NCBI RefSeq assembly: GCF_021129175.1
Contig: NZ_JAJOHV010000019.1
Location: forward strand, 1 to 64,000
Source of the DNA: Chromobacterium piscinae
Lineage (GTDB): Bacteria; Pseudomonadota; Gammaproteobacteria; Burkholderiales; Chromobacteriaceae
Direction of reading: 5' to 3'
DNA: 64,000 bases
Shown: piece by piece, positions 1 to 8,699 of the stretch
Numbering within the stretch: the stretch's first letter is position 1
Layout: every line of letters begins with the position of its first letter
The notes under the pieces: model-generated
Told to the model about the DNA's origin: nothing
The model's input: only the letters and a program-made list of their open reading frames with translations
Database searches by the model: none
Program-made: the position numbers and the translations under genes

Positions 1-60
1 TTCATGAAAACGCAAAACGCCTCTCCCTGAGCAACATGCCAGAGCTGTCGCCGCCAAACA

Positions 61-93
61 AAACCGGCTCGAATCACGGATTCGAGCCGGTTT
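61..93 (-). terminator. rho-independent terminator of rnr
   Basis: A perfect 15-bp inverted repeat with a 3-nt loop lies 31 bases past the rnr stop. On the minus strand it is followed by a T-rich stretch (ttttgtttgg). Bases 1-60 show no gene that I can recognise. Confidence 0.85.
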
Positions 94-124
94 GCTTATA
101 CCTATTAATATAGATAACAGCTGA

Positions 125-2974
125 TCACTCCTCGCCAGCACGCTTCTTGGCATTGCTCCTGCCGCTGCCGCGCTTGCGCGCCGCCGGCTGCGTTTGAGAT
201 GGACCTTGAGTCGGCGCGGCCGCCGGCGGAGCATCCTGGCTGCCCGTCGCCACCTGACGACGGACCGGCGGCTTGGCTGCAGCCGGAGAAGCCTTTGGAG
301 CCGAAGCGCCTGTCGGCTTTTCTTCGGCAGGCTTGGCGGAACGGACTCGTCCCTTCGGAGCTGCCGGCGCGTTTGCGGGCTTGGAGGCCACTCCTTCGGC
401 TTTTGTTGCCGGCGCCTGGCCCTCCGCCGGCTTGGCCGAGCGGGTGCGCCCTTTTGGCGCGGCTGGCAGGCCCACCGGCTTGGCTGCTGGGATGCTCGCC
501 TCAGGCACCGCGCTCTCGGTTTTTGAAGCTGGCGCCTTGCCTTCCGCGGGCTGGGCTGCCTGACCTACCCCCGACACAGGAGCAGCCTTCCCCTCTCCGG
601 TTGGCTGGGCAGTACGCCTGCGTCCCGCCGGTGCCCGCGGCAAACCGGCCGGCTTCGATTCAGGCTGCTCGCTACTCGCCGGCGCCGCAGCAGCATGCGA
701 CCCTGCGCTTCCTTCGGCTTTTCCTCCGCGACGACGGCGGCTGGAGCGGGCACCCCCCCGCTTCTCGACAGCGCCCTCGGCCGCTTCTTGCGCCGCCGGA
801 GAGTCCTTGATCAGCGCGAAATCCACCTGCGAGCTTTCCAGATTGGCGCCCATCACCTTGACGGTCAGCACATCGCCAAGCCGGTACTGAACGCCGCTCT
901 TCTCGCCGACGATGGCTTGCACATCCTTCTTGAAATGGAAGTAGTCCTTGCCCAGTTCGGAGATGTGCACCAGCCCCTCCACATACACATCGTCCAGCAA
1001 CACGAATACGCCGAAGCTGGTGACCGCGCTGATCTTGCCTTGGAAGATCTCGCCGACCTTGTCGCGCATATAGTAGGTTTTGAGCCAGGACTCGACGTCC
1101 CGGCTGGCGTCGTCGGCGCGCCGCTCGGTCATCGAACAGTGCACGCCGAGCTGCGCCCACTTGCCCGGCTTGTACTTGCCGCCCTTCAACACCGCCTTGA
1201 TCGCCCGATGGACCAGCAGATCCGGATAGCGGCGGATAGGCGAGGTGAAATGGGTATAGGCTTCGTAAGCCAAGCCGAAGTGGCCGTGGTTGTCCGGGGT
1301 ATAGACCGCCTGCTGCATCGAACGCAGCAACATGGTCTGCAGCACCGGCGCGTCCGGGCGACCGTGGATCTGCTCGGCCAGCTTGCCGTAATCCTTGGCG
1401 GAGGGCTTGTCGCCGCCGCCCAGAACAAGGCCGACCAGCCGCAGATAGGTGCGCAGGTTTTCCAGTTTTTCCTCAGTCGGCCCCTCATGGACGCGGTACA
1501 GCGCCTTATGGCCGTTTTTCTGCAGGAAATCGGCGGAGCAAACGTTAGCCGCCAGCATGCACTCTTCGATCAAGCGATGCGCATCGTTGCGCACGATGGG
1601 CACAATGCGCTCGATCTTGCCCAGGTCATTGAAGATCATCTGCGTTTCCACCGAGTCGAACTCGATGGCGCCGCGTTTGGAGCGGGCGGCCAGCAGGATC
1701 TTGAACAGCGCGTACAGATCCTTCACATGCGGCAGCATGGGATGGTCGGTGCCGTTCTGCAGCCAATCCCACACCTGGTTGTAGGTGAGGCGGGCCTTGG
1801 ACTGCATTACCGCCGGATAGAACTTGTACTTCTTGACCTCGCCTTTGGCATTGATCTGCATGTCACAGACCATGCACATGCGCTCGACGTCTGGATTCAG
1901 CGAGCAGATGCCATTGGACAGCGCCTCCGGCAGCATCGGGATCACCCGGCGCGGGAAATAGACCGAGGTGCCGCGATCCAGCGCCTCTTTGTCCAGTGCG
2001 TCGCCCGGCTGCACATAGAAGCTGACGTCGGCGATCGCCACCACCAGGCGGTAGCCCTTGCCCTGCTTCTCGGCATATACCGCGTCGTCGAAATCGCGCG
2101 CGGTTTCTCCGTCTATCGTCACCAGCGGCAGTTCGCGCAGATCGACGCGATCCTTGGTCCAGTCTTTCTTGCGCACCTTCTTCGGCGTTTCCTTGGCCTG
2201 AGCCAGCGCGTCATCCGGGAAACGGTGCGGCAGCGCGTGCTTGCGCAGCGCGATCTCGATCTCCATTCCCGGATCGGCGTAGTTCCCCAGCACCTCGGCC
2301 ACCTTGCCGACCGGCTGATGACGGGCGTCCGGCTGCTGCAGAATGTCCACCATCACCACCTGGCCATCCTTGGCGCCGGCGTCGCCGCCCGGTTCGATCA
2401 GGATGTCGTGGTTGATGCGGCGGTCTTCCGGCCGCACCACCCACACGCCGCGCTCATGCTGGATGCGGCCGACCAGCTTGGTCACCGCGTGTTCCAGCAC
2501 TTCGACAATCCGGCCTTCCTGCCGGCCGCGGCGGTCCACGCCGGATGGACGCACCATCACGCGGTCGCCGTGCATCACCTTCTTCATTTCGCGCTCGGGC
2601 AGGAAGATGTCGCTGCCCTTGCCTTCGCCCTCGTCGGGCATGGCGAAGCCGAAACCATCTCGATGGCCGGAAACCTTGCAGCGAATCAGATCGAGCTTCT
2701 GGGCGACGCAAACCGCGCCTTTGCGGTTAATGATGATCTCGCCATCGCGCTCCATCGCGCGCAGACGGCGTTCAAAGAAGGATGATTCGTCGCCGTGAAT
2801 CGACAGCATGCCGCCTAATTCATCCGGGAATAACGGCACCCCCTGCTCGGCGAGAATCTGCATGATGAACTCGCGACTGGGCAAGGGATTGGAATATTTG
2901 AGTTTTTCCCTCTCGAGGAACGGATCCTGTTCGCGGAGGGAAGGACTTTTTTGCTTTTTTGAGGTTTGAGCCAT
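125..2974 (-). CDS. rnr: ribonuclease R with long repetitive basic C-terminal tail
   Basis: A 3'-5' exoribonuclease of the RNB family that degrades structured RNA and takes part in RNA quality control. The protein is 949 aa if started at the ATG at 2974 (MAQTSKKQK). The open frame continues 42 codons upstream, but those codons overlap the tRNA promoter and first tRNA and look non-coding. Visible order: winged-helix region, two cold-shock-like domains, RNB core with the catalytic Asp cluster (ARDFDDAV) and the MLPEALSNGICSLNP stretch, then an S1 domain (GKISAVTSFGVFV). After the S1 domain comes a tail of roughly 190 residues rich in Ala, Pro, Lys and Arg. It holds three copies of a unit of the form KPxxxPxAPxGRxRxAxP. 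E. coli RNase R is shorter (about 813 aa) with a shorter basic tail. Confidence 0.95.
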   Translation of the reverse strand: MAQTSKKQKSPSLREQDPFLEREKLKYSNPLPSREFIMQILAEQGVPLFPDELGGMLSIHGDESSFFERRLRAMERDGEIIINRKGAVCVAQKLDLIRCKVSGHRDGFGFAMPDEGEGKGSDIFLPEREMKKVMHGDRVMVRPSGVDRRGRQEGRIVEVLEHAVTKLVGRIQHERGVWVVRPEDRRINHDILIEPGGDAGAKDGQVVMVDILQQPDARHQPVGKVAEVLGNYADPGMEIEIALRKHALPHRFPDDALAQAKETPKKVRKKDWTKDRVDLRELPLVTIDGETARDFDDAVYAEKQGKGYRLVVAIADVSFYVQPGDALDKEALDRGTSVYFPRRVIPMLPEALSNGICSLNPDVERMCMVCDMQINAKGEVKKYKFYPAVMQSKARLTYNQVWDWLQNGTDHPMLPHVKDLYALFKILLAARSKRGAIEFDSVETQMIFNDLGKIERIVPIVRNDAHRLIEECMLAANVCSADFLQKNGHKALYRVHEGPTEEKLENLRTYLRLVGLVLGGGDKPSAKDYGKLAEQIHGRPDAPVLQTMLLRSMQQAVYTPDNHGHFGLAYEAYTHFTSPIRRYPDLLVHRAIKAVLKGGKYKPGKWAQLGVHCSMTERRADDASRDVESWLKTYYMRDKVGEIFQGKISAVTSFGVFVLLDDVYVEGLVHISELGKDYFHFKKDVQAIVGEKSGVQYRLGDVLTVKVMGANLESSQVDFALIKDSPAAQEAAEGAVEKRGGARSSRRRRGGKAEGSAGSHAAAAPASSEQPESKPAGLPRAPAGRRRTAQPTGEGKAAPVSGVGQAAQPAEGKAPASKTESAVPEASIPAAKPVGLPAAPKGRTRSAKPAEGQAPATKAEGVASKPANAPAAPKGRVRSAKPAEEKPTGASAPKASPAAAKPPVRRQVATGSQDAPPAAAPTQGPSQTQPAARKRGSGRSNAKKRAGEE

Positions 2975-3001
2975 TGACACCCTCAGAATTATGTCTATAA
3001 T
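2974..3001 (+). promoter_or_regulatory. consensus sigma70 promoter of the tRNA-Leu array
   Basis: A TTGACA -35 element (2974-2979), a 16-nt spacer and a TATAAT -10 element (2996-3001) lie 46 nt upstream of the first tRNA-Leu. Both hexamers match consensus exactly. The -35 hexamer begins on the rnr start codon, so transcription of the array could interfere with rnr initiation. Confidence 0.8.
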
Positions 3002-3047
3002 TCGCTTCTCGTTGCAGCGATGCAACAGAATGATACCGCAAAGCGAC

Positions 3048-3134
3048 GCCCAGGTGGCGGAATTGGTAGACGCACTAGGTTCAGGTCCTAGCGCCCGCAA
3101 GGGTGTGGAAGTTCGAGTCTTCTCTTGGGCACCA
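3048..3134 (+). tRNA. tRNA-Leu(CAG), copy 1
   Basis: An 87-nt class II tRNA with a long variable arm. Anticodon stem ctagg/cctag encloses loop ttcaggt, giving anticodon CAG. The CCA end is encoded. The 3' acceptor strand reads cttgggc, so one G-U pair is present in the acceptor stem. Confidence 0.97.
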
Positions 3135-3185
3135 ATCTTACTATTGTAAGCCCGTCGCTAAGCTGGCATCATGAAAATCTGGTTG

Positions 3186-3272
3186 GCCCAGGTGGCGGAA
3201 TTGGTAGACGCACTAGGTTCAGGTCCTAGCGCCCGCAAGGGTGTGGAAGTTCGAGTCTTCTCTTGGGCACCA
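3186..3272 (+). tRNA. tRNA-Leu(CAG), copy 2
   Basis: Identical to copy 1 over all 87 nt, separated from it by a 51-nt spacer of unrelated sequence. CCA is encoded. Confidence 0.97.
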
Positions 3273-3304
3273 ATACAGATTAATTAAAGCATCGCGAAAC
3301 AAAT

Positions 3305-3391
3305 GCCCAGGTGGCGGAATTGGTAGACGCACTAGGTTCAGGTCCTAGCGCCCGCAAGGGTGTGGAAGTTCGAGTCTTCTCCTGGGCACCA
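3305..3391 (+). tRNA. tRNA-Leu(CAG), copy 3
   Basis: Same 87-nt gene. The 3' acceptor strand is cctgggc instead of cttgggc, giving a fully Watson-Crick acceptor stem. It is the only copy that differs. The spacer to copy 2 is 32 nt. Confidence 0.97.
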
Positions 3392-3452
3392 GATATTCAA
3401 AATTTGGTGCTTCCAGTTCCAGATTTTCAGCAGCGGTACAATTTAGAGTTTT

Positions 3453-3539
3453 GCCCAGGTGGCGGAATTGGTAGACGCACTAGGTTCAGGTCCTAGCGCC
3501 CGCAAGGGTGTGGAAGTTCGAGTCTTCTCTTGGGCACCA
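3453..3539 (+). tRNA. tRNA-Leu(CAG), copy 4
   Basis: The last copy of the array, identical to copies 1 and 2, after a 61-nt spacer. A terminator follows directly. Confidence 0.97.
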
Positions 3540-3548
3540 AATTCGACG

Positions 3549-3585
3549 AAACCCCATTGCTTCGGCAATGGGGTTTTCGTTTTTC
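3549..3585 (+). terminator. terminator of the tRNA-Leu array
   Basis: Stem aaccccattgc / gcaatgggg around a ttcg tetraloop, followed by ttttcgttttt. It starts 9 nt after the fourth tRNA and may also serve the convergent histidine kinase gene. Confidence 0.85.
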
Positions 3586-4993
3586 AGCACTCGGGAAAAT
3601 GCACGCCCACTCGCAATCCGCCCTCCATCGCCTGATCCAGCGACAAGCGCGCGCCATGCCGGCCCGCGATCTCCCTGACGATGGCCAGCCCCAATCCGCT
3701 GCCTTCGCGCCTCTCTCCTGCTAAGCGATAAAATCGCAGCAGCACCTTTTCCCGCTCCGCTTCCGGAATGCCTGGACCGCTGTCCCTCACTTCCAGGCAG
3801 GCATGCGGTCCATCCCGCACCTCCACCGTCACCACCGCCCCTTCTCCTGCGTAACGCAAGGCGTTGTCCAGCAGATTGTTCAGCAACTCGCGCAACAGGG
3901 CGCGATTGCCGCGAACCGAAACACTGTCCTCGCCCTCGTATCCCAGGTCCGCTCCGCGCTCATGAGCGGCGGCGGCCCACTCCAGCGCCACCTCGCGCGC
4001 CAGCGCCGCCGCGTCCACCCTTTCCAGCTCGATGGGCTGGCCGTTGTCCGGCTCCAGCCGCGACATCTGCAGCAACTGCGCGACCATGTGCCCCGCCTGG
4101 CGCAGGCCGGCCAGCAACCGACGAAGTTGCCACCGCTGTTCGCCAGGCTCCTCCTCGCGCAAAGCCAGTTCCGCCTGGGTCTGCATCACAGCCAGCGGCG
4201 TCTTCAGCTGATGAGCGGCGTCGTCGATGAAGCGGCGGCGGGCGGCGAACAAACGCTGCAGCCGCTCGCCGTGCAGATTGAGCGCGTCCACCAGCGGCGC
4301 CAGCTCGCTGGGCAACCCCGCCTTGGGCAGAGGCTCCAGATCGTCTTCGTTTCTCGACGCCACCTCGGCCGATAAACGCCGCAAGGGCCGCAGACCCCGG
4401 CTTACCGCCAGCGAGACGATCAGCAGCAGCGTCAACACCAGCAGGATTTCCTGCAGCAAAGAGCCCAGCAACAGACTGCGCGCCAGCTCCTGCCGCGATT
4501 CCGGCGTTTCCGCCACCTGCACCCAGACATCCTGATCCCGCAGCGTGAGCATGTCCCGCACCGTTTGCCGCAGGCTGACCAGGCGCACCTCCTCGCCCAG
4601 ATAGTCGGCGTCGGAAAACTGCAGCGCCGGCGCGCCCGCGCCTTTTCTGGCCGGCGCCGGCAAATCCTCGTAACCGGTCAACACCCTGCCCTTTTCATCG
4701 CTGACCCGGTAAAACACCTTGCCAGCGGCATTGCTTTCGAACATCTGCAAGGCGAAATACGGGATGTCCACCCGGATTTCTCCGCTGTGGCTGCTGATGC
4801 CGTTGGCGATGGCTCGGGCCGAAGTGTGCAGCATGCGGTCGAATGCCGCGTTGGCGCCGGCCAGACTGCGTCGATAGGTCAGATAGGCGTCCAGCGACAG
4901 CAATAGCAGCAGGGGCAGCAACAGCCCCCACAACAAGCGCAGCCGCAGGCTGTCCGGACGCCGCCAAGCCTGGCCGCTAGCCATGGCCGCCAT
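3584..4993 (-). CDS. TctE/QseC-type sensor histidine kinase
   Basis: An inner-membrane two-component sensor of 469 aa. A transmembrane segment at about residues 19-40 is followed by a periplasmic region of about 135 residues resembling the two-component sensor N-terminal domain of the TctE group. A second membrane segment lies at about 175-198, then HAMP, a HisKA box with the phospho-acceptor His261 (HQLKTP), and the ATPase motifs NLLDNALRY, DSGPGIP and GSGLGLAIV. The start overlaps the 3' end of the response regulator gene by 17 nt, so the two are co-translated. Position next to an iron-type ABC importer suggests that it controls that importer; the signal cannot be read from sequence. Confidence 0.9.
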   Translation of the reverse strand: MAAMASGQAWRRPDSLRLRLLWGLLLPLLLLLSLDAYLTYRRSLAGANAAFDRMLHTSARAIANGISSHSGEIRVDIPYFALQMFESNAAGKVFYRVSDEKGRVLTGYEDLPAPARKGAGAPALQFSDADYLGEEVRLVSLRQTVRDMLTLRDQDVWVQVAETPESRQELARSLLLGSLLQEILLVLTLLLIVSLAVSRGLRPLRRLSAEVASRNEDDLEPLPKAGLPSELAPLVDALNLHGERLQRLFAARRRFIDDAAHQLKTPLAVMQTQAELALREEEPGEQRWQLRRLLAGLRQAGHMVAQLLQMSRLEPDNGQPIELERVDAAALAREVALEWAAAAHERGADLGYEGEDSVSVRGNRALLRELLNNLLDNALRYAGEGAVVTVEVRDGPHACLEVRDSGPGIPEAEREKVLLRFYRLAGERREGSGLGLAIVREIAGRHGARLSLDQAMEGGLRVGVHFPEC

Positions 4994-5657
4994 CCGTCCG
5001 CGCCAGCAGATAGCCCAGCCCCCTCAAGGTGACGATGCCGACGTCGCCGTGCGCCAACTTCTTGCGCAGCCGATGCACGTAGATTTCCATAGCTTCCGCG
5101 CTGCCGGATTCATCCAGGCCGAAAATGCGCTCGGACAGCGCATCCTTGCTGATGGCCTTCCCGCCCTGCAGCATCAGCAGCTCCAGCACCGCGTGCTCGC
5201 GCGGAGTCAGTTTCAAGGCCTGGCCCGCCAGCGTGAACACGCGGCTGCCGCCGTCATAGCTCAAGCCGCCCACCGCCAGCAGATTGTGGTCATGGCCATG
5301 GCTGCGGCGTATCAGCGCCCTCACCCTGGCCTCCAGCTCCACCAGATCGAACGGTTTGGACAGGTAGTCGTCCGCGCCCATGTCCAGCCCCCGCACCCGG
5401 TCCTCCACCGATCCGTGCGCGGTCAGGATCAGCACCGGCACCGACTTGCGGCGGGCCCGCAAACGCCTGAGCACTTCCCAGCCATCCAGCCTGGGCAGGG
5501 CCAGATCCAGGATCACCAGCGCGTAGTCCTGGGTATGCAGCACATGGTCGGCGTCCTGGCCGTCATGCATCGCGTCGACGGCGAAACCCGCCTGCGTCAG
5601 GGCTTTGAGCAGGGATTCGGCCAGAGCCAGATTGTCTTCCACCAGGAGAATGCGCAT
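4977..5657 (-). CDS. OmpR-family response regulator (TctD-like)
   Basis: 226 aa. An N-terminal receiver domain (MRILLVEDN, phospho-acceptor Asp51 in VILDLALP, switch Lys in SKPF) is joined to a C-terminal winged-helix DNA-binding domain ending in EIYVHRLRKKL and VTLRGLGYLL. It is the first gene of a regulator-kinase pair and diverges from the ABC importer genes, 120 nt apart. Divergent TctD/TctE-like systems beside ferric-iron or tricarboxylate importers are common, so control of the importer is a reasonable inference, not shown. Confidence 0.92.
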   Translation of the reverse strand: MRILLVEDNLALAESLLKALTQAGFAVDAMHDGQDADHVLHTQDYALVILDLALPRLDGWEVLRRLRARRKSVPVLILTAHGSVEDRVRGLDMGADDYLSKPFDLVELEARVRALIRRSHGHDHNLLAVGGLSYDGGSRVFTLAGQALKLTPREHAVLELLMLQGGKAISKDALSERIFGLDESGSAEAMEIYVHRLRKKLAHGDVGIVTLRGLGYLLARTDGGHG

Positions 5658-5777
5658 GACTTGCCAAGCTGAAAGCGGATTGAAAGGTTTACTCTAATAC
5701 CATGCTTGCCAGACCGCAGCCAATAGAGCGGCGGAAACAAGACGAGTCCGGACAGGGCTCCTACAGGAGAAGGCATC

Positions 5778-6863
5778 ATGCAAGGCAAGCTGAAACTATC
5801 ACTCTGCGCCGCGGCGTTAAGCGGCTCCGCCTGGGCGGCGCCGGCGCACTATCCGTCCAGCTATCAGAATCTGGAGGCCGCCGCGGCCAAGGAAGGTAAG
5901 CTGATCATCTATTCCGCCACCGACAGCGCCGTCGCCCGGCCGCTGCTCAAGGACTTTCAGTCGCTGTATCCGGCGGTGAAGGTGGAATACCACGACATGA
6001 ACACCACCGAGATCTACAACCGCTTCATCAGCGAAAACGCGGCCAACAGCGCCAGCGCCGACCTGGTGTGGAGCTCTGCGATGGACCTGCAGGTGAAGCT
6101 GGTCAACGATGGCTACGCCGCCAGCTACGCCTCGCCCGAGACACCCAATCTGCCCAAGTGGGCCCACTACCAGCAGCAGGCCTACGCCACCACCTACGAG
6201 CCGGTGGCCATCGTCTACAACAAGCGCCTGCTCAAGCCTGAAGAAATTCCGCAGACCCGCGCCGACCTGATCCGCATCCTGAAGGCCAATCCCTCGCGCT
6301 TCAAAGGCAAGGTCACCACCTATGACATCGAGCGCTCCGGCGTCGGCTTCAACTTTCTGACCCAGGACTACCGCTACAGCCAACAAGACGTATGGAACCT
6401 GGTGCGCGCGCTGGGCCAATCCGGCGTCAAGCTGCAGACATCCACCGGCGCGATGATGGAGCGCATCTCCTCCGGCGAGAATCTGATCGGCTACAACATC
6501 CTCGGCTCCTACGCTTTCGCCAAGGCCAAGAAGGACCCATCCATCGGCTACGTCTATCCCAAGGACTACACCCAGGTCGCCAGCCGGCTGGCCATCGTCT
6601 CCAAGAAAGCCAGAAACCCCAGCGCCGCCCGACTATGGCTGGACTACCTGCTGTCCAAACGCGGCCAGGACATTCTCGCCAACCAGGCCGACCTGTTCTC
6701 GCTGCGGTCCGACGTCGGCGGCGCGGCCTCCCTGTCCGCGCTGAACCAGCAATTGGGCAGCAGCATCAAGCCCATCCAGATTGGCCCCGGCCTGCTGGTT
6801 TACCTGGACCAGGCCAAGCGGCTGGACTTCATGCGCAACTGGCAGCAATCGCTGAAGAACTGA
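5778..6863 (+). CDS. ABC importer periplasmic binding protein, ferric-iron type
   Basis: 361 aa with a Sec signal peptide (about residues 1-21, cleavage near AWA-APAH). The mature part reads as a type II periplasmic binding protein of the Fe(III)/AfuA-FbpA group: an early KLIIYSATDS strand, then the DLVWSSAMD and EPVAIVYNKRLL segments. It opens a binding protein / fused permease / ATPase operon. Substrate assignment rests on family resemblance. Binding proteins of this group also carry spermidine, thiamine or aminoethylphosphonate, so iron is likely but not proved. The RBS (acaggagaaggc) is strong. Confidence 0.85.
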   Translation: MQGKLKLSLCAAALSGSAWAAPAHYPSSYQNLEAAAAKEGKLIIYSATDSAVARPLLKDFQSLYPAVKVEYHDMNTTEIYNRFISENAANSASADLVWSSAMDLQVKLVNDGYAASYASPETPNLPKWAHYQQQAYATTYEPVAIVYNKRLLKPEEIPQTRADLIRILKANPSRFKGKVTTYDIERSGVGFNFLTQDYRYSQQDVWNLVRALGQSGVKLQTSTGAMMERISSGENLIGYNILGSYAFAKAKKDPSIGYVYPKDYTQVASRLAIVSKKARNPSAARLWLDYLLSKRGQDILANQADLFSLRSDVGGAASLSALNQQLGSSIKPIQIGPGLLVYLDQAKRLDFMRNWQQSLKN

Positions 6864-6869
6864 GCCGCC

Positions 6870-6890
6870 GCCCGGCCGCCTAGGCCGGGC
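6870..6890 (+). promoter_or_regulatory. intercistronic hairpin after the binding-protein gene
   Basis: Stem gcccggcc/ggccgggc with loop gccta, lacking a T run, in the 93-nt gap between binding protein and permease. Such hairpins commonly stabilise the upstream mRNA and keep binding protein in excess over permease. Confidence 0.6.
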
Positions 6891-6956
6891 CGCCGCACTC
6901 CGTCCCGCGCGCCGCATCGTCTGCGCGCCGGCAGCCCACATTCCGGAGTCCACGCA

Positions 6957-8699
6957 ATGCATACCTCCTCCACCGCCGCGGCATCGCCGTCGGCGCCGCC
7001 AACCGCGCCCGGCCGCCAATTGGCCCTGCACTTCTGCTGGCGCAATCTGACCATCGCCTGCGTCGCGCTGGCCGTCATGACGCCGCTGTCGCTGGTGCTG
7101 TACCAGAGCCTGCTCAACCAGCCCTTTTTCATGGAGGACAAAAGCCTGGGGCTGGGGGCCTACCGCTTCATTTTCGCCGACCCGGACTTCTGGTCCGCGC
7201 TGAAGAACTCGGTAGCCATCGCCGTCGGCATGGCGCTGATCGCCATACCTCTGGGCGGCGCGCTCGCCTTTTTGATGGTCCGCACCGACCTGCCCGGCCG
7301 CCGCTGGCTGGAGCCGCTGCTGCTGACGCCGGTATTCGTTTCGCCCATGGTGCTGGCCTTCGGCTACGTGGTGGCCGCCGGCCCAGTGGGTTTCTACTCG
7401 CTGTGGCTCAAGCAGCTGTTCGGCTGGGACGAGTTGCCGTGGAGCATCTATTCGCTGACCAGCATCACCGTCATCGCCGGCCTCACCCATGTGCCGCACA
7501 TCTATCTCTACGCTTCCGCCGCCCTGCGCAATCTGGGATCGGACGTGGAAGAAGCGGCGCGCGTGGCCGGGGCCAGCCCGTTCCGGGTGGCGCGCGACGT
7601 CAGCCTGCCGATGATCATGCCCTCGCTGCTGTTTTCCGGCGTGCTGGTGCTGTTTCTCGGCTTTGAGATCTTCGGCCTGCCGCTAGTGCTGGGCGATCCG
7701 GAAGGCCATCTGGTGCTGGCCACCTATCTCTACAAGCTCACCAACAAGCTGGGCATTCCCTCCTATCACCTGATGGCCGCGGTGGCGGTCTGCCTGATCG
7801 CCATCACCTTTCCACTGGTGCTGTTGCAACGGCGCTTGCTGCGCAGCGCCAACCGTTTCGTCACAGTGAAGGGCAAGGCCGGTCGCCAGCATGCGCTGTC
7901 GCTGGGCGCCTGGCGCTATCCCGCCGTCGCCATCGTGCTGCTGTGGCTGCTGCTGACCGTTACGGTGCCTATTTCCGGCATCGCGCTACGCTCGGTGGTC
8001 AGCCATTGGGGGGAAGGCGTTTCTCTGGCCGAGGCGTTGACGCTGGAACACTTCTCGCTACTGTTCGAGGAAGACAGCATCGTGCGCGCCATCGTCAACA
8101 CCCTGGGCGTAGGCGTGATAGGCGGCGCGCTGGCGGTGGGCTTCTACACGCTGGTGGGCTTCGCCGGCCATCGCCGCCATGATTGGGGCAGCCGCCTGCT
8201 GGACTATCTGGTGCTGCTGCCGCGCGCGGTGCCCGGCATCCTGGCCGGCCTCGCCTTTCTATGGGTGTTTTTGTTCGTCCCCGGTCTGCAGGGCGCGAAA
8301 AACAGCATGTTTTCGATCTGGCTGGCCTACACCGTGGTCTGGCTGGCCTACGGCATGCGGCTGGTGCAAAGCGCGCTGCTGCAGGTGGGGCCGGAATTGG
8401 AAGAAGCCGCCCGCAGCGTCGGCGCCAGCCCGCGCCGCGCCAGCCTGGACGTCACCCTGCCTCTGATCCGCTTCGGCCTGATTTCCAGCTGGCTGCTGAT
8501 CTTCATGATTTTCGAGCGCGAATACTCCACCGCCGTCTACCTGCTGTCCCCCGGCACCGAAGTCATCGGCTCGCTGCTGGTATCGCTGTGGGCCACGGGC
8601 GCGGTGGACCAGGTGGCCGCGCTGTCCGTGATCAATATTCTGATGGTGGGCGCCGGCTTGGCCGTGGCGCTGCGCCTGGGAGTGAAACTGCATGACTAA
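6957..8699 (+). CDS. fused ABC permease, FbpB-type
   Basis: 580-aa inner-membrane permease made of two tandem binding-protein-dependent transport domains, with about 12 hydrophobic segments. Each half carries an EAA loop that contacts the ATPase: EEAARVAGASPFRVARD in the first half and EEAARSVGASPRRASLD in the second. The fused architecture is typical of FbpB/SfuB iron permeases. A ggag ribosome site precedes the ATG. The 3' end overlaps the ATPase gene by 8 nt. Confidence 0.9.
   Translation: MHTSSTAAASPSAPPTAPGRQLALHFCWRNLTIACVALAVMTPLSLVLYQSLLNQPFFMEDKSLGLGAYRFIFADPDFWSALKNSVAIAVGMALIAIPLGGALAFLMVRTDLPGRRWLEPLLLTPVFVSPMVLAFGYVVAAGPVGFYSLWLKQLFGWDELPWSIYSLTSITVIAGLTHVPHIYLYASAALRNLGSDVEEAARVAGASPFRVARDVSLPMIMPSLLFSGVLVLFLGFEIFGLPLVLGDPEGHLVLATYLYKLTNKLGIPSYHLMAAVAVCLIAITFPLVLLQRRLLRSANRFVTVKGKAGRQHALSLGAWRYPAVAIVLLWLLLTVTVPISGIALRSVVSHWGEGVSLAEALTLEHFSLLFEEDSIVRAIVNTLGVGVIGGALAVGFYTLVGFAGHRRHDWGSRLLDYLVLLPRAVPGILAGLAFLWVFLFVPGLQGAKNSMFSIWLAYTVVWLAYGMRLVQSALLQVGPELEEAARSVGASPRRASLDVTLPLIRFGLISSWLLIFMIFEREYSTAVYLLSPGTEVIGSLLVSLWATGAVDQVAALSVINILMVGAGLAVALRLGVKLHD

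Noticed and set aside
695..2785. 696-codon plus-strand frame antisense to rnr
   Set aside because: It is the antisense shadow of rnr, His/Gln/Leu-rich, typical of GC-rich genomes. Similar long shadows lie opposite hisS, ileS, cysI, katA and the PhoD-like gene.
3048..3539. Tandem repeat array that could suggest CRISPR or an integrative element site
   Set aside because: The repeated unit is a complete tRNA-Leu gene with encoded CCA; spacers are unrelated in length and there are no cas genes or integrase.
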